A DNA stretch of 64,000 bases from positions 5,912 to 69,911 of the forward strand of contig CAMUZC010000002.1 of NCBI GenBank assembly GCA_947165105.1, written 5' to 3'. Below the pieces are notes generated by a model, which saw only the letters and a list, made by a program, of their open reading frames with translations, was not told the origin of the DNA and searched no databases. This document shows, piece by piece, positions 54,652-63,698 of this stretch. This DNA comes from an uncultured Lachnospiraceae bacterium. GTDB taxonomy: Bacteria > Bacillota_A > Clostridia > TANB77 > CAG-508. The first letter of the stretch is position 1; every line of letters begins with the position of its first letter. A program made the position numbers and the translations under genes.

Positions 54652-55130
54652 GACTTTGGATTATGTGTGGAGAGCCTGGGTCTGGAAAAAGCCATTTCGC
54701 TAGAACTGTATTATGGGATGGAGAAGGAGTTTATTACATTTCTAGAGATGAAATTCGTAATACTATGGTTAAACCTAATCAGCCCTTCTTCAGTAAAGAA
54801 AAAGAAGTATTTAAAGAATTTGCTTATCAAATTAAAAATTTAATGGAAGATGAAGATACTTATGTAAGTGATATTATTGCCGATGCTACTCATCTTAATT
54901 GGAGTAGTCGTAGTAAATTACTTTCTGCTCTTGGTCTTTTACCTGATGGCAAAGAAAATATTGATGTAATTCCTGTTGTTATGACTACCCCTCTTGAAGA
55001 AAGTATTCGGCGTAATAATACTCGAAATGGAAGAGCATGTGTTCCAGAAGACACAATTCGTAAAATGGCTTTTTCTCGCACGGACCCTAGAAAAGACCCT
55101 TTTAAATATGCCGCAATTATGGAGGTTTAA
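54648..55130 (+). CDS. Polynucleotide kinase-like P-loop protein
   Basis: 160 aa. Walker A GEPGSGKS at residues 8-15; ISRDEIRN and IIADATHLNWSSR match the T4 Pnk kinase domain pattern (a conserved DxTHLN-type motif). Would phosphorylate 5'-OH RNA/DNA ends, complementing the RNA ligase at 1095. No phosphatase domain is attached. Confidence 0.8.
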   Translation: MRLWIMCGEPGSGKSHFARTVLWDGEGVYYISRDEIRNTMVKPNQPFFSKEKEVFKEFAYQIKNLMEDEDTYVSDIIADATHLNWSSRSKLLSALGLLPDGKENIDVIPVVMTTPLEESIRRNNTRNGRACVPEDTIRKMAFSRTDPRKDPFKYAAIMEV

Positions 55131-55132
55131 TA

Positions 55133-55306
55133 ATGATTGAAGTTCTTTTAATTATTATAGCTGTTATTTGCGGATTAGGAGCTATTGGATGTGTTGGATT
55201 GTTACTTTGTATTATTCTTATTCGAGATAGTACCCCTCCTGCATGGCCAAATTATTGGAAAAGGGAAGAAGCAAAAAAGAAGAAAGAGGGAAATAATAAT
55301 GAATAA
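55133..55306 (+). CDS. Single-span membrane protein
   Basis: 57 aa, one membrane helix (about 3-29), then a basic tail. Overlaps the next start. Confidence 0.55.
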   Translation: MIEVLLIIIAVICGLGAIGCVGLLLCIILIRDSTPPAWPNYWKREEAKKKKEGNNNE

Positions 55307-55868
55307 TGTTTGGGTTTGTGGAGATTTTCATTTTTGTCATAATAAAGAATTTATTTATAAGCCTCGTGGATTTGAGACTGTTGAAGAAATGAATACTATT
55401 CTTATTTCTAATTTTAATAGTGTAGTAAATCCAGAAGATGAAGTATATATGCTAGGAGATTTTATGCTGGGTGGAGCTGATATGCTTGATACAGGACTTG
55501 CCCTAGCATCTCAATTAAATGGGCACCTTCATCTTGTGCGAGGGAATCATGATACAGATAAGCGTTGGGAAGCATATAAAAATTTACCTAATGTAGTTGA
55601 AATGCAAAATGCTATTTATATTTCTTATCAAAAGCATCACTTTTATCTTTCTCATTATCCTACTTTTACTGGAAATCTTGAAAAAGAAAGTCTTAAACAG
55701 TGTTTACTAAATATTCATGCACATACTCATTCTAAAAATAAATTTTATCAGGATATTCCTTTTATGTATTGTGCTTGTTTTGATGCTCATAATAATTTTC
55801 CAGTAAATATGGATGATGTAATTAAAGATATGTATATGAAAGCAAAGGAATGTAAAGATGAATTATAA
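55299..55868 (+). CDS. Metallophosphoesterase
   Basis: 189 aa from ATG 55299 (GAAAGAGGG upstream). CGDFHFCHN, LGDFML, RGNHD, LSHYP and HAHTH are the metal-binding motifs of small phage phosphoesterases. Eight-to-ten-base overlap with the next gene. Confidence 0.85.
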   Translation: MNNVWVCGDFHFCHNKEFIYKPRGFETVEEMNTILISNFNSVVNPEDEVYMLGDFMLGGADMLDTGLALASQLNGHLHLVRGNHDTDKRWEAYKNLPNVVEMQNAIYISYQKHHFYLSHYPTFTGNLEKESLKQCLLNIHAHTHSKNKFYQDIPFMYCACFDAHNNFPVNMDDVIKDMYMKAKECKDEL

Positions 55869-56160
55869 TCCATCTAATATATTTGGTATTTTTATTGATT
55901 GGAAAAAAGCATTAGGATATTCTCGATGCGGTCTTTGTGCAAAACGAGAAAAATGTAATATCCTTGACCTATATGGAAAATGCCAAGATTTTGAAATGAC
56001 AAAAAATGAAATTATTTCCATTGTAACGGACAGTGGGGAAGTGTTATATTCTCGTTGTAATAAATGTGTATATTTAAAAGAAACTTGCGGTCAAACTGAT
56101 AAGGATGGTAAATGCTAGAAGTATAAGCGTGACCCACCTGATGGAGGATATTATGGCTAA
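55858..56160 (+). CDS. Cys-rich protein (one TAG codon)
   Basis: 100 aa when TAG at 56116 is read through to TAA. Two similar Cys units (CGLCAKREKC...C and CNKCVYLKETC...C), likely zinc sites. Function unknown. Confidence 0.6.
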
Positions 56161-56356
56161 ATTTAATGGACAAATTGAAATTAGTTTAGGATATGATATA
56201 ACTGAACAAATCCCTACATATGAAGGAGAAAATGTTTGGTATACAGAAGATACTTATACAGAATTTTTTCACGAAGGCTTTTATAATTCTATTGATAAAG
56301 CTATTGCCGCACTTCAATATTTAAAAGAACATATTAATGAATTAAGCGAGGATTAA
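56153..56356 (+). CDS. Hypothetical small protein
   Basis: 67 aa from ATG 56153, which has GGAGG upstream and overlaps the previous stop. No known domain. Confidence 0.55.
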   Translation: MAKFNGQIEISLGYDITEQIPTYEGENVWYTEDTYTEFFHEGFYNSIDKAIAALQYLKEHINELSED

Positions 56357-56370
56357 TTCCTCGCTTTTTC
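56344..56370 (+). terminator. Rho-independent terminator
   Basis: AAGCGAGGA / TCCTCGCTT stem around the stop codon, then T-run. The next ~120 bases hold no clear feature. Confidence 0.85.
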
Positions 56371-56490
56371 TAGTCTTCGGCCCTGACCAGATTTTTCGCG
56401 CCCATAGGAAATTTTTTTCTAAAATTGTCTAGTTTAATTAATTTATTATTTTAAATCTTCATATATAATAAGGAAGGAGTGAAAATATAT

Positions 56491-56688
56491 ATGACATTAT
56501 ATTATATTTTACTTTGGGTAGCAATGATGGTTACTGGTATTCTTATGTATGAATAGCCATTAATTACTAAAAAGAAAGGTTTTGTTTTAAAAGCTCTCCA
56601 ACAAATTGGTTGGATAATTATGTTTGTAGCTATGTTAGGTTTTTTTTATGGGATATTAGCTTTATTAGGATTAATACAAGCACTTTAA
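56491..56688 (+). CDS. Two-span membrane protein (one TAG codon)
   Basis: 65 aa, membrane helices about 2-20 and 38-62; TAG at codon 22. RBS AAGGAGTG. Function unknown. Confidence 0.6.
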
Positions 56689-56689
56689 A

Positions 56690-56720
56690 AATAGAGAGAT
56701 TATATCTCTCTATTTTTTTT
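56690..56720 (+). terminator. Rho-independent terminator
   Basis: AATAGAGAGAT / ATCTCTCTATT stem plus T-run. Confidence 0.85.
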
Positions 56721-56722
56721 TA

Positions 56723-56751
56723 TTGACTATTATTATTTTTTATGATATAAT
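56723..56751 (+). promoter_or_regulatory. Promoter
   Basis: TTGACT, 17 bases, TATAAT. Confidence 0.85.
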
Positions 56752-56782
56752 TATAATATAAAAATATAAGGAGAAATTTATT

Positions 56783-57208
56783 TTGAATATTATAACTGAA
56801 TATAATGAAGATACTGGCACTACAGTATGTGTTATTACTGATAATATAAATAATATTACTCTACAAGGGTATGGAATGGCAAAATGCCATGATAGCGATA
56901 AACCTTTTCAAAATAAAATAACTGGTGAATATATCGCTAAAACTCGTGCGCAAATTGATATTCTTCGTAAAAAAAGAGATTATGATATTAAGCCAGGGTT
57001 ATTAGCTTTAAAGCATCTTAAAGCTACAATGATTAATAGTAAAAATTATAATTCTAAAAATTATGAAAATAAACGTCTAAATAAAGAAATTAAACATCGT
57101 GAAGATGATATTCATTATTTAAATATGTGTATTAAAGAAGTAAAAAATCAATTAAAAATATATATTGATGCCAAAGACTCTTCACAAAAAGCGGTCGAAA
57201 ATAGATAA
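56783..57208 (+). CDS. Hypothetical protein
   Basis: 141 aa from TTG 56783 (AAGGAGA upstream). Beta N-terminus (DNINNITLQGYGMAKCHDSD) and a long charged coiled coil from about 50. Not recognised. Confidence 0.6.
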   Translation: MNIITEYNEDTGTTVCVITDNINNITLQGYGMAKCHDSDKPFQNKITGEYIAKTRAQIDILRKKRDYDIKPGLLALKHLKATMINSKNYNSKNYENKRLNKEIKHREDDIHYLNMCIKEVKNQLKIYIDAKDSSQKAVENR

Positions 57209-57247
57209 AATTTAAATTATAAAAATCATATAATATATAGAGAGGAA

Positions 57248-57502
57248 GTGGTCATTATTCTCAAATATATATTATATGGAGTGCTATTTTATATAGTAAT
57301 AATTCCTATTTTAGAACAACTCTCCGCTTTAATTTGTTAGGGATTAGAAGTATTAAAAGGATTTTTAGTTTATAGACAAGCGATAACATAGAATAAAGTA
57401 GATGCAATAGATAAAACATCTAATGAGAAAACTAGTTCAATGGCTATTGGTTTTGCTATCCCTAGTGATGATGAAGAGGATTAGGAGGAAAATGATGATT
57501 GA
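57248..57502 (+). CDS. Small membrane-associated protein (TAG-recoded)
   Basis: 84 aa if started at GTG 57248 and read through three TAG codons to TGA. Hydrophobic N-terminal helix, then a charged tail ending DDEEDQEENDD. The start is uncertain (an ATT at 57254 is better spaced from AGAGG). Overlaps the PhoH gene start. Confidence 0.5.
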
Positions 57503-58751
57503 TTATAAATTTTATGATACCAGTTCATTGCTTTTAAAAGCTAATAATTTATTTGAAGATAATCAACACTTTGCTATATCATCAATTACTCTCCAAGAAT
57601 TAGAAGATATAAAAACTTCAAATAATAAAGATGCTGATATTAAATACGCTGCGCGGAAACTTCTTCACGTTTTAAATGAGCATATGGGCAAATATGATAT
57701 TCATATTTTTACTGAAGATATGTTAAAACCTATATATGAAAAAAAATTAACAGTTACTAATGATACGCGCATATTAGCAACTGCAATTGATTATGATAAT
57801 AATATTCATCCTGATGAAACAATTTTTGTTACTAATGATTTATCTTTAAAAGCTATTGCTAATTTATTTTTTGGCGATGGAATTATTGAAAGTGTTGAAG
57901 ATACTGAATGTAATGAATATAAAGGATATATAGATATTACCATGAATGATGAAGAAATGGAATATTTTTATTCAAATTTATATGAAAATACTTTAAATGC
58001 ATTAATCAATTAGTATATTATTATTAGAAATAATGAAAAAAATATAGTTGATAAACGAGTTTGGGATGGAACTTATTATAGGAATTTAAATTATGATAAT
58101 TTTAATTCAAAAGAACTTGGAAATATAAAACCAATATCTGGCGATCCGCTACAATAGTTTGTGGCGGATAGTTTTTATCATAATAAAATTACAATGATAA
58201 AAGGACCTGCTGGTTCTGGCAAGTCTATTCTTTCTCTTGGATTTTTATTCCAACAGTTAGAAAAACATAAAATAGATAAAATCATTATTTTTTGTAATAC
58301 AGTAGCAGTAAAAAATTCTGCTAGATTAGGATTTTATCCAGGTAGTCGTTTAGAAAAGCTTCTTGATAGTTAGATAGGAAATTTTTTAATTAGTAAATTA
58401 GGAGATAGAGTAGAGGTAGAAAGATTAATTGATGAAAATAAATTAATGCTTTTACCTATGTCTGATATTAGAGGCTTTGATACTACTGGAATGAATGCTG
58501 GAATTTATTTAACAGAAGCTCAAAATCTTGATATATCTTTAATGAAATTAGCTTTATAGCGAATTGGAGAAGATAGTATCTGTATTATAGATGGTGATGA
58601 AAAAACACAAGTAGATGATATTGCTTTTGCGGGCGCTAATAACGGAATGCGTCGTGCGTCAAAAGTATTTAGAAATCATAATATTTATGGAGAAATAGAA
58701 TTAAAAAGAATATATCGTTCTCAAATTGGAGAAATCGCTGAATAGATGTGA
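57495..58751 (+). CDS. PIN-PhoH protein (PhoH2-like; TAG-recoded)
   Basis: 418 aa from ATG 57495 (AGGAGG upstream); TAG codons join two pieces. N-terminal ~150 residues are a PIN nuclease domain (YDTSSLL, LQELEDI, TNDTRIL, VTNDLSLK). The C-terminal ATPase has Walker A GPAGSGKS at about residue 237, ARLGFYPGS, YLTEAQNLD and DGDEKTQ as in PhoH. PhoH2 proteins are RNA-unwinding, RNA-cleaving enzymes. Fits the RNA-metabolism theme. Confidence 0.85.
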
Positions 58752-58778
58752 GGGATTAATTTCCCTCACTCTTTTTTT
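58748..58778 (+). terminator. Rho-independent terminator
   Basis: GTGAGGGA / TCCCTCAC stem overlapping the stop, then a T-run. Confidence 0.85.
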
Positions 58779-58792
58779 AAGGAGAAATAAAA

Positions 58793-60997
58793 ATGAATAC
58801 ACAAGAATATGTTTGGAAATATTTTTTAAATAAAGGTTTTTCTCCACAAAGTATAGCTGGAATTATGGGCAATATAGATGAAGAGAGTAAATTTAAAACT
58901 AATAATGTAGAAGATTATAAAATATATTTAACTGATGAACAATATACTCAACAAGTAGATAATGGAAGTTATAAAAATTTTGTAAATGATGGAATAGGAT
59001 ATGGCCTAGTTCAATGGACTTATGCTCCATTTAAACAAGATTTATTAAATCTATGTCATTCTTGTAAAAAATCTATTTCTGATTTATCTTGTCAATTAGA
59101 ATAGTTATATTTACATCTTTAGTCTGAAGGATTATTAAATAAATTAAAAAGTATGTAGTCAATAGCAGAAGCTACAGAATATTTTATGTTAAAATTTGAA
59201 AAACCAAAAGATTAGAGTCAATCAAAAATAGATACACGTATTAAAATTGCAGAATAGTATTTTAATCAATTTAATAAAGGAGGTTAGCAAACTATGAAAT
59301 ATTCACAAAATAATCCTCCATTAGTTTGTATGCAAACAAATTCTACCTGTTATCAATAGACAAGTTAGATGAATGTAGTAGGCATTTTATGGCATAGCAC
59401 AGGGGCTAATAATCCTAATCTTAAAAGATATGTACAGCCAGGCGAAAATGATAAAAATTATTCTAGTTTAATAGCAAAAATTGGAAAAAATCCAAATGGG
59501 AATGATTGGAATCATATTCATGTAAATGCTGGGCTTAATGCCTGGATAGGTAAATTAGCTGATGGTAGTGTAACTACAATTTAGACAATGCCTTGGGATT
59601 ATAGACCTTGGGGCTGTGGTAGTGGATCTAAAGGCAGTTGTAATAATGGTTGGGTCCAATTTGAAATTTGTGAAGATGGACTCAATGATGCTAATTATTT
59701 TCAATAGGTATATAAAGAGGCTTGTGAATTAACTGCTTATATTTGCCGTTTATATAATATTGGTCCATATAGAAAAGTTAATGGAGTACCAACTATTTTA
59801 TGCCATCAAGATTCATATAAATATGGAATGGGAACTAACCATAGTGATGTATATCACTGGTTTAACCGTTATGGAAAAACTATGGATGATGTACGAAATG
59901 ATGTTGCTGCTTTATTAAGTAACAATTAGTCTAGTACTACTCCTGTATTAACACCTACACCAACTACTTCTAATGATAATTTAGCTAGAGTATTGAAAAA
60001 AGGTAAAGAAGGTAATGATGTAAAATTATTACAAGAAAAACTTCTTAAATTAGGCTTTGATTTAGGCCCTTGGGGAGCAGATGGTGATTTTGGTAGTTCT
60101 ACTGAAAATGCTGTTATTTAGTTTTAGAAAGTATATAAATTAAATATAGATGGCGAAGTAGGACCAGCTACTTGGAATGCTATTAATCAAACATTAAATG
60201 GCAATATAAAACCCACACCAGAATAGCCAGAAGCAAAACCGATTTATACTGGAGTAGTTATAGGTTCAGCTTCTAAAGATGAAAATGGGCAATATTCTGG
60301 CGGTTAGGCGGGTGACCAGACAGGTAAAGAAGTATGGACTTTAAATTGGTATAATCAAAATTGGACAAGTGTAATTCGTCCAAAAGATTCTACTCTTGCA
60401 GAAAAAATAGCTTCTGCTTGTGAAAAAGCGTGTGCGAATAACAATATTGGATATAGTTAGTCCAATAGAAATTCATTATTAACGCAAGCAAAAAAAGTAG
60501 GATTTGATATTTCAAAAATTACAGCTCCTTGTAATTGTGATTGTAGTTCATTAGTTAGTGTTTGTTGTGTTTGTGCTGGATTACCTGAAAGTATATTTTT
60601 CCCATATGGAAATGGATGTACCACTTGGACTTTAAGTGATGCTTGTGCAAAAACAGGTAAATTTACTGAATTTACTGATAGTAAATATAGAACACAAAAA
60701 GATTATCTTAAACGTGGAGATATTTTATTAAATAGAAATCAACACGTTGTTATTGTTTTAAGTAATGGTTCTTAGGCTGAATCTACTACTCCTTCTACTA
60801 ATGTTAATAAGTTTCCTTATTTAGTAAAAGTAATTGTTGATACTTTAAATGTACGTCAATTGCCAAATAGTGAAGCAAAAGTAGTTGCACAAATTAAACG
60901 AAATCAAGTTTATACAATTGTAGAAGAGAAAGGAGGATTCGGTAAATTAAAATCAGGCGTTGGCTGGATTGATTTACAATATACCGAAAAGAGATAA
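58793..60997 (+). CDS. Multidomain endolysin (TAG-recoded)
   Basis: 734 aa with many TAG codons. Domains: residues ~1-160 phage-tail-lysozyme type (SPQSIAGIMGNIDEESKF, GYGLVQWT); ~168-390 amidase_2/PGRP (GILWHSTGANNPN, WVQFEICEDG, LCHQDSYKYG); ~395-475 peptidoglycan-binding (KGKEGNDVKLLQEKL); ~488-660 NlpC/P60- or CHAP-like with Cys in CDCSSLVSV and His in NQHVVIV; ~675-734 SH3-type (DTLNVRQLP). Three putative cell-wall-cleaving activities in one chain. RBS AAGGAGA. Confidence 0.9.
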
Positions 60998-61296
60998 TGG
61001 CTATTAAAAAGAAAGCATAGGGAGAGCATGAAAAAAAATTAGAGTTCTCTAAAAAACTATTAATCCAAGAGTCAATGTTAATTTGGATTCATACAATAGC
61101 TATGCTAGTTTTAGCTTATATTTGCGTTTTTATGGGGTATTTCGCAGAGTTACCTTGGCTTACTGCAATGGTAGCATTACCTTGGGGCGCATATGGAGTT
61201 AGTTAGCATGCTTATTATAAAAAAGCCCAAGCTGAAAATACCAAGGGTGGAATTGTTTATGACGCAGCCCTTTTTGATGAGGATGCATGTGGCTAA
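60997..61296 (+). CDS. Two-span membrane protein next to endolysin (TAG-recoded)
   Basis: 99 aa, two TAG codons; overlaps the endolysin stop by one base. Two hydrophobic helices (about 33-48 and 53-68) with a basic N-terminus, possibly a second holin or a regulator of lysis. Assignment from position only. Confidence 0.6.
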
Positions 61297-61302
61297 CTAA
61301 AT

Positions 61303-61350
61303 AATAGTTCTTATATAATATATTTAATTATATAAGAACTATTTATTTTA
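61303..61350 (+). terminator. Rho-independent terminator
   Basis: AATAGTTCTTATATAA paired with its exact complement, then T-rich sequence. Confidence 0.8.
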
Positions 61351-61361
61351 TTTATATTTAT

Positions 61362-61390
61362 TTGACTAATATATTTTTTTATAATATAAT
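61362..61390 (+). promoter_or_regulatory. Promoter
   Basis: TTGACT, 17 bases, TATAAT, before the RNase H gene. Confidence 0.85.
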
Positions 61391-61480
61391 ATTTATATAT
61401 AAATATAAATATAGATATATATTCCTATAAATAGGATAATATAAAAAAATAAATTTGTCAAATAAGATAGGAGATATAGT

Positions 61481-61921
61481 TTGAATATATATTATACAGA
61501 TGGTTCTGCAAAAGATAATGGCAGAGAGAATGCTATTGGTGGTTATGGTGTTGTTGAAATTGATGAAAATAATAATATAATTTGGCAATATCAAAAAAAT
61601 GATATAAAAAATGCTACTAATAATATGATGGAATTATCTGCTATTTTATCTGCTTTATATCATGTAGAAGTAAGTGATGAAACAGATGTAATTATATATA
61701 GTGATTCTGCTTATTGTGTTAATTTAATTAATACTTGGATGTATTCATGGGCGGATAATAATTGGAAACGTCCTAAAAATCAAGAGGTAAAAAATCTTGA
61801 TTTAATTCAAGAAATTTATAGATTAGCATATTTAGCAGAAATTAAAAAAGTAAAAGGACATTCTACTGATTATTGGAATAATTATGTAGATACTCTTGCA
61901 AAAGGAGAAAGAAAAATATGA
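61481..61921 (+). CDS. rnhA: Ribonuclease HI
   Basis: 146 aa from TTG 61481 (AGGAGAT upstream). Catalytic acids: Asp7 (YYTDGSA), Glu51 (NNMMELSA), Asp75 (YSDSAYC) and the Asp of VDTLAKG, with KVKGHSTDYWNN before it. Cleaves RNA in RNA-DNA hybrids, e.g. replication primers. Stop overlaps the next ATG. Confidence 0.9.
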   Translation: MNIYYTDGSAKDNGRENAIGGYGVVEIDENNNIIWQYQKNDIKNATNNMMELSAILSALYHVEVSDETDVIIYSDSAYCVNLINTWMYSWADNNWKRPKNQEVKNLDLIQEIYRLAYLAEIKKVKGHSTDYWNNYVDTLAKGERKI

Positions 61922-62382
61922 CAATCGCTGAATGTTAGGTTGAAACACAAAAACATATTGAAAAAGTTAGAAAATATATTCGATTAATTACTGATAAATT
62001 AACTACTCGTGGAGTTAATCACGATGCAGCTAAATTACAAAGTCCAGAAGTAGAATTATTTGCAGAATATACTCCAAAATTAGCAACTTTAGAATATGGT
62101 AGTGATGAGTATCAACAATGTTTAAATGAATTAAAACCTGCATTAGAACATCATTATGCTACATATAGACATCATCCAGAGCATTTCCCTAATGGGGTAA
62201 ATGATATGAATTTAATTGATTTATGTGAAGTAATTGCTGATTGGAAAGCAGCGAGTGAAAGACATAATGATGGAAATTTAATTAAAAGTATTGAAATAAA
62301 TGCTAAAAGATTTCATATAGATGATTAGTTAAAACAGATTTTGCTTAATACTGCAAAATTATTTGATGAAGAAAATAATTAA
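61918..62382 (+). CDS. DUF5662-like protein (TAG-recoded)
   Basis: 154 aa, two TAG codons. VNHDAAKLQSPE, EHHYATYRHHPEHF and LCEVIADWKAA are the signature of DUF5662, a helical His-rich (HD-like) family common in phages of low-GC hosts. Function unknown, perhaps a metal-dependent phosphohydrolase. Confidence 0.75.
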
Positions 62383-62386
62383 TAAT

Positions 62387-62427
62387 AACCCCACAGTTTT
62401 GTAATAAGCTGTGGGGTTGATTTTTTT
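62387..62427 (+). terminator. Rho-independent terminator
   Basis: AACCCCACAG / CTGTGGGGTT stem plus T-run, which overlaps the next promoter -35. Confidence 0.85.
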
Positions 62428-62445
62428 GAAAAAATATGTTATAAT
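62417..62445 (+). promoter_or_regulatory. Promoter
   Basis: TTGATT, 17 bases, TATAAT. Confidence 0.8.
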
Positions 62446-62493
62446 ATTATTGAATAAAAATATAATGGCAAATTTTATTGAAAGGAATAGTTT

Positions 62494-62802
62494 ATGAAAC
62501 AAATTTTAAGCCCTGATTGCTCTGTAATTTATTTTTGGTATGACCATCTTGTATTAAGAGAAAATGGTGATGCTGAAAAAGTTACTAAAGCAATTAATGA
62601 TGGAGATTATGATACTTTTATGAAATTTTATCATAAATATCCTCCTTTTAAAACTTATTATGAAGATTTAGGTGAATGTGAAGTGTGTTATTTTCCTAAT
62701 ACTGCTTCTATTTTTTATAATGATGAAATCATTGGAAGAATTGATATTACTACGCAAGAAGGTTTTAGCTTTATAACAGAAAGTGAGTTTGAATGCGGAT
62801 GA
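62494..62802 (+). CDS. Hypothetical protein
   Basis: 102 aa, mixed alpha/beta, acidic; no known domain. RBS GAAAGGAA. Confidence 0.6.
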   Translation: MKQILSPDCSVIYFWYDHLVLRENGDAEKVTKAINDGDYDTFMKFYHKYPPFKTYYEDLGECEVCYFPNTASIFYNDEIIGRIDITTQEGFSFITESEFECG

Positions 62803-62885
62803 TGAACTCTGCTTCGGTCAATTTTTAATAATTTTATAAAAGTTATTTTTATATATATTAGAAAATGACAAAGGAGAATTTAATT

Positions 62886-63698
62886 ATGCAAGGAGATAAC
62901 TATATTTTAAAAGATGGCACAAATATTACAGCTATTGATATTGGTAAAGCAAAATCTATTATTATAGGTGAAAAAAGAAATAGATTAATAATATGTGATA
63001 GAGCCCCAAATACAAAATCAAAAAAAGCAAGAGTTATTTGTTTATGTGATTGTGGAAATTATACCGTAATAAATCATTAGGATTTTAAAGAAGAAAAAGT
63101 CAAAAGTTGTGGTTGCTTATCTCTTGAATAGAAAATAGAAAGATGTAAAAAAACTGCCGTTAATTATAATAGTAGTGAAAGAAATATAAATCCTTTCTAT
63201 GAATATGTTGAACCAACAGAGATGCGATATGGAACTAATAACCAAGTTGTATGGAAAATAAGATGTCGTAAATGTAATAAAGAATATTTTGGGCCTCCAA
63301 ATGAATTAATTTCAGAAAAACGCTCGCACGGATTAAATCCTTGTAGATGTTGGCAAAAGCATAGTATTGGAGTCTGGCAGATTATTGATATTTTAGAAAA
63401 AAATAAAATAGATTATTAGTTAGAAAAAACTTTCGAGTCGTGCTTATCAGCAAAGGGAAATATGTTACCATTTGATTTTTATTTACCAGATTATAATATT
63501 TTAATAGAATATGATGGACAATAGCATTATTAGATAGCCTTTGGATAGGATGAATAGAAATTATTCTTACAGCAAGAAAATGATAAAATAAAAAATAATT
63601 GGTGTAAAGAAAATAATATTAAATTAATTAGAATATCTTATAAACAAAAAAATATTACAATAAATGATATAATAGAAGGAGAGTAGAATATTGGGTAA
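62886..63698 (+). CDS. Zinc-ribbon repeat homing endonuclease (TAG-recoded)
   Basis: 270 aa from ATG 62886 (AAAGGAG upstream), many TAG codons. Cys-rich repeats CLCDCG...SCGCL and CRKC...CRCW, then LPFDFYLP, IEYDGQQHY and LIRISY of the Vsr-like domain. Overlaps the start of the topoisomerase gene by eight bases, the usual placement beside a conserved target gene. Confidence 0.8.

Noticed and set aside
56371..56490. A relative of the five dispersed inverted repeats in the gap after 56370
   Set aside because: It lacks the GGTTACC core and has no long arms; nothing definable was seen there.
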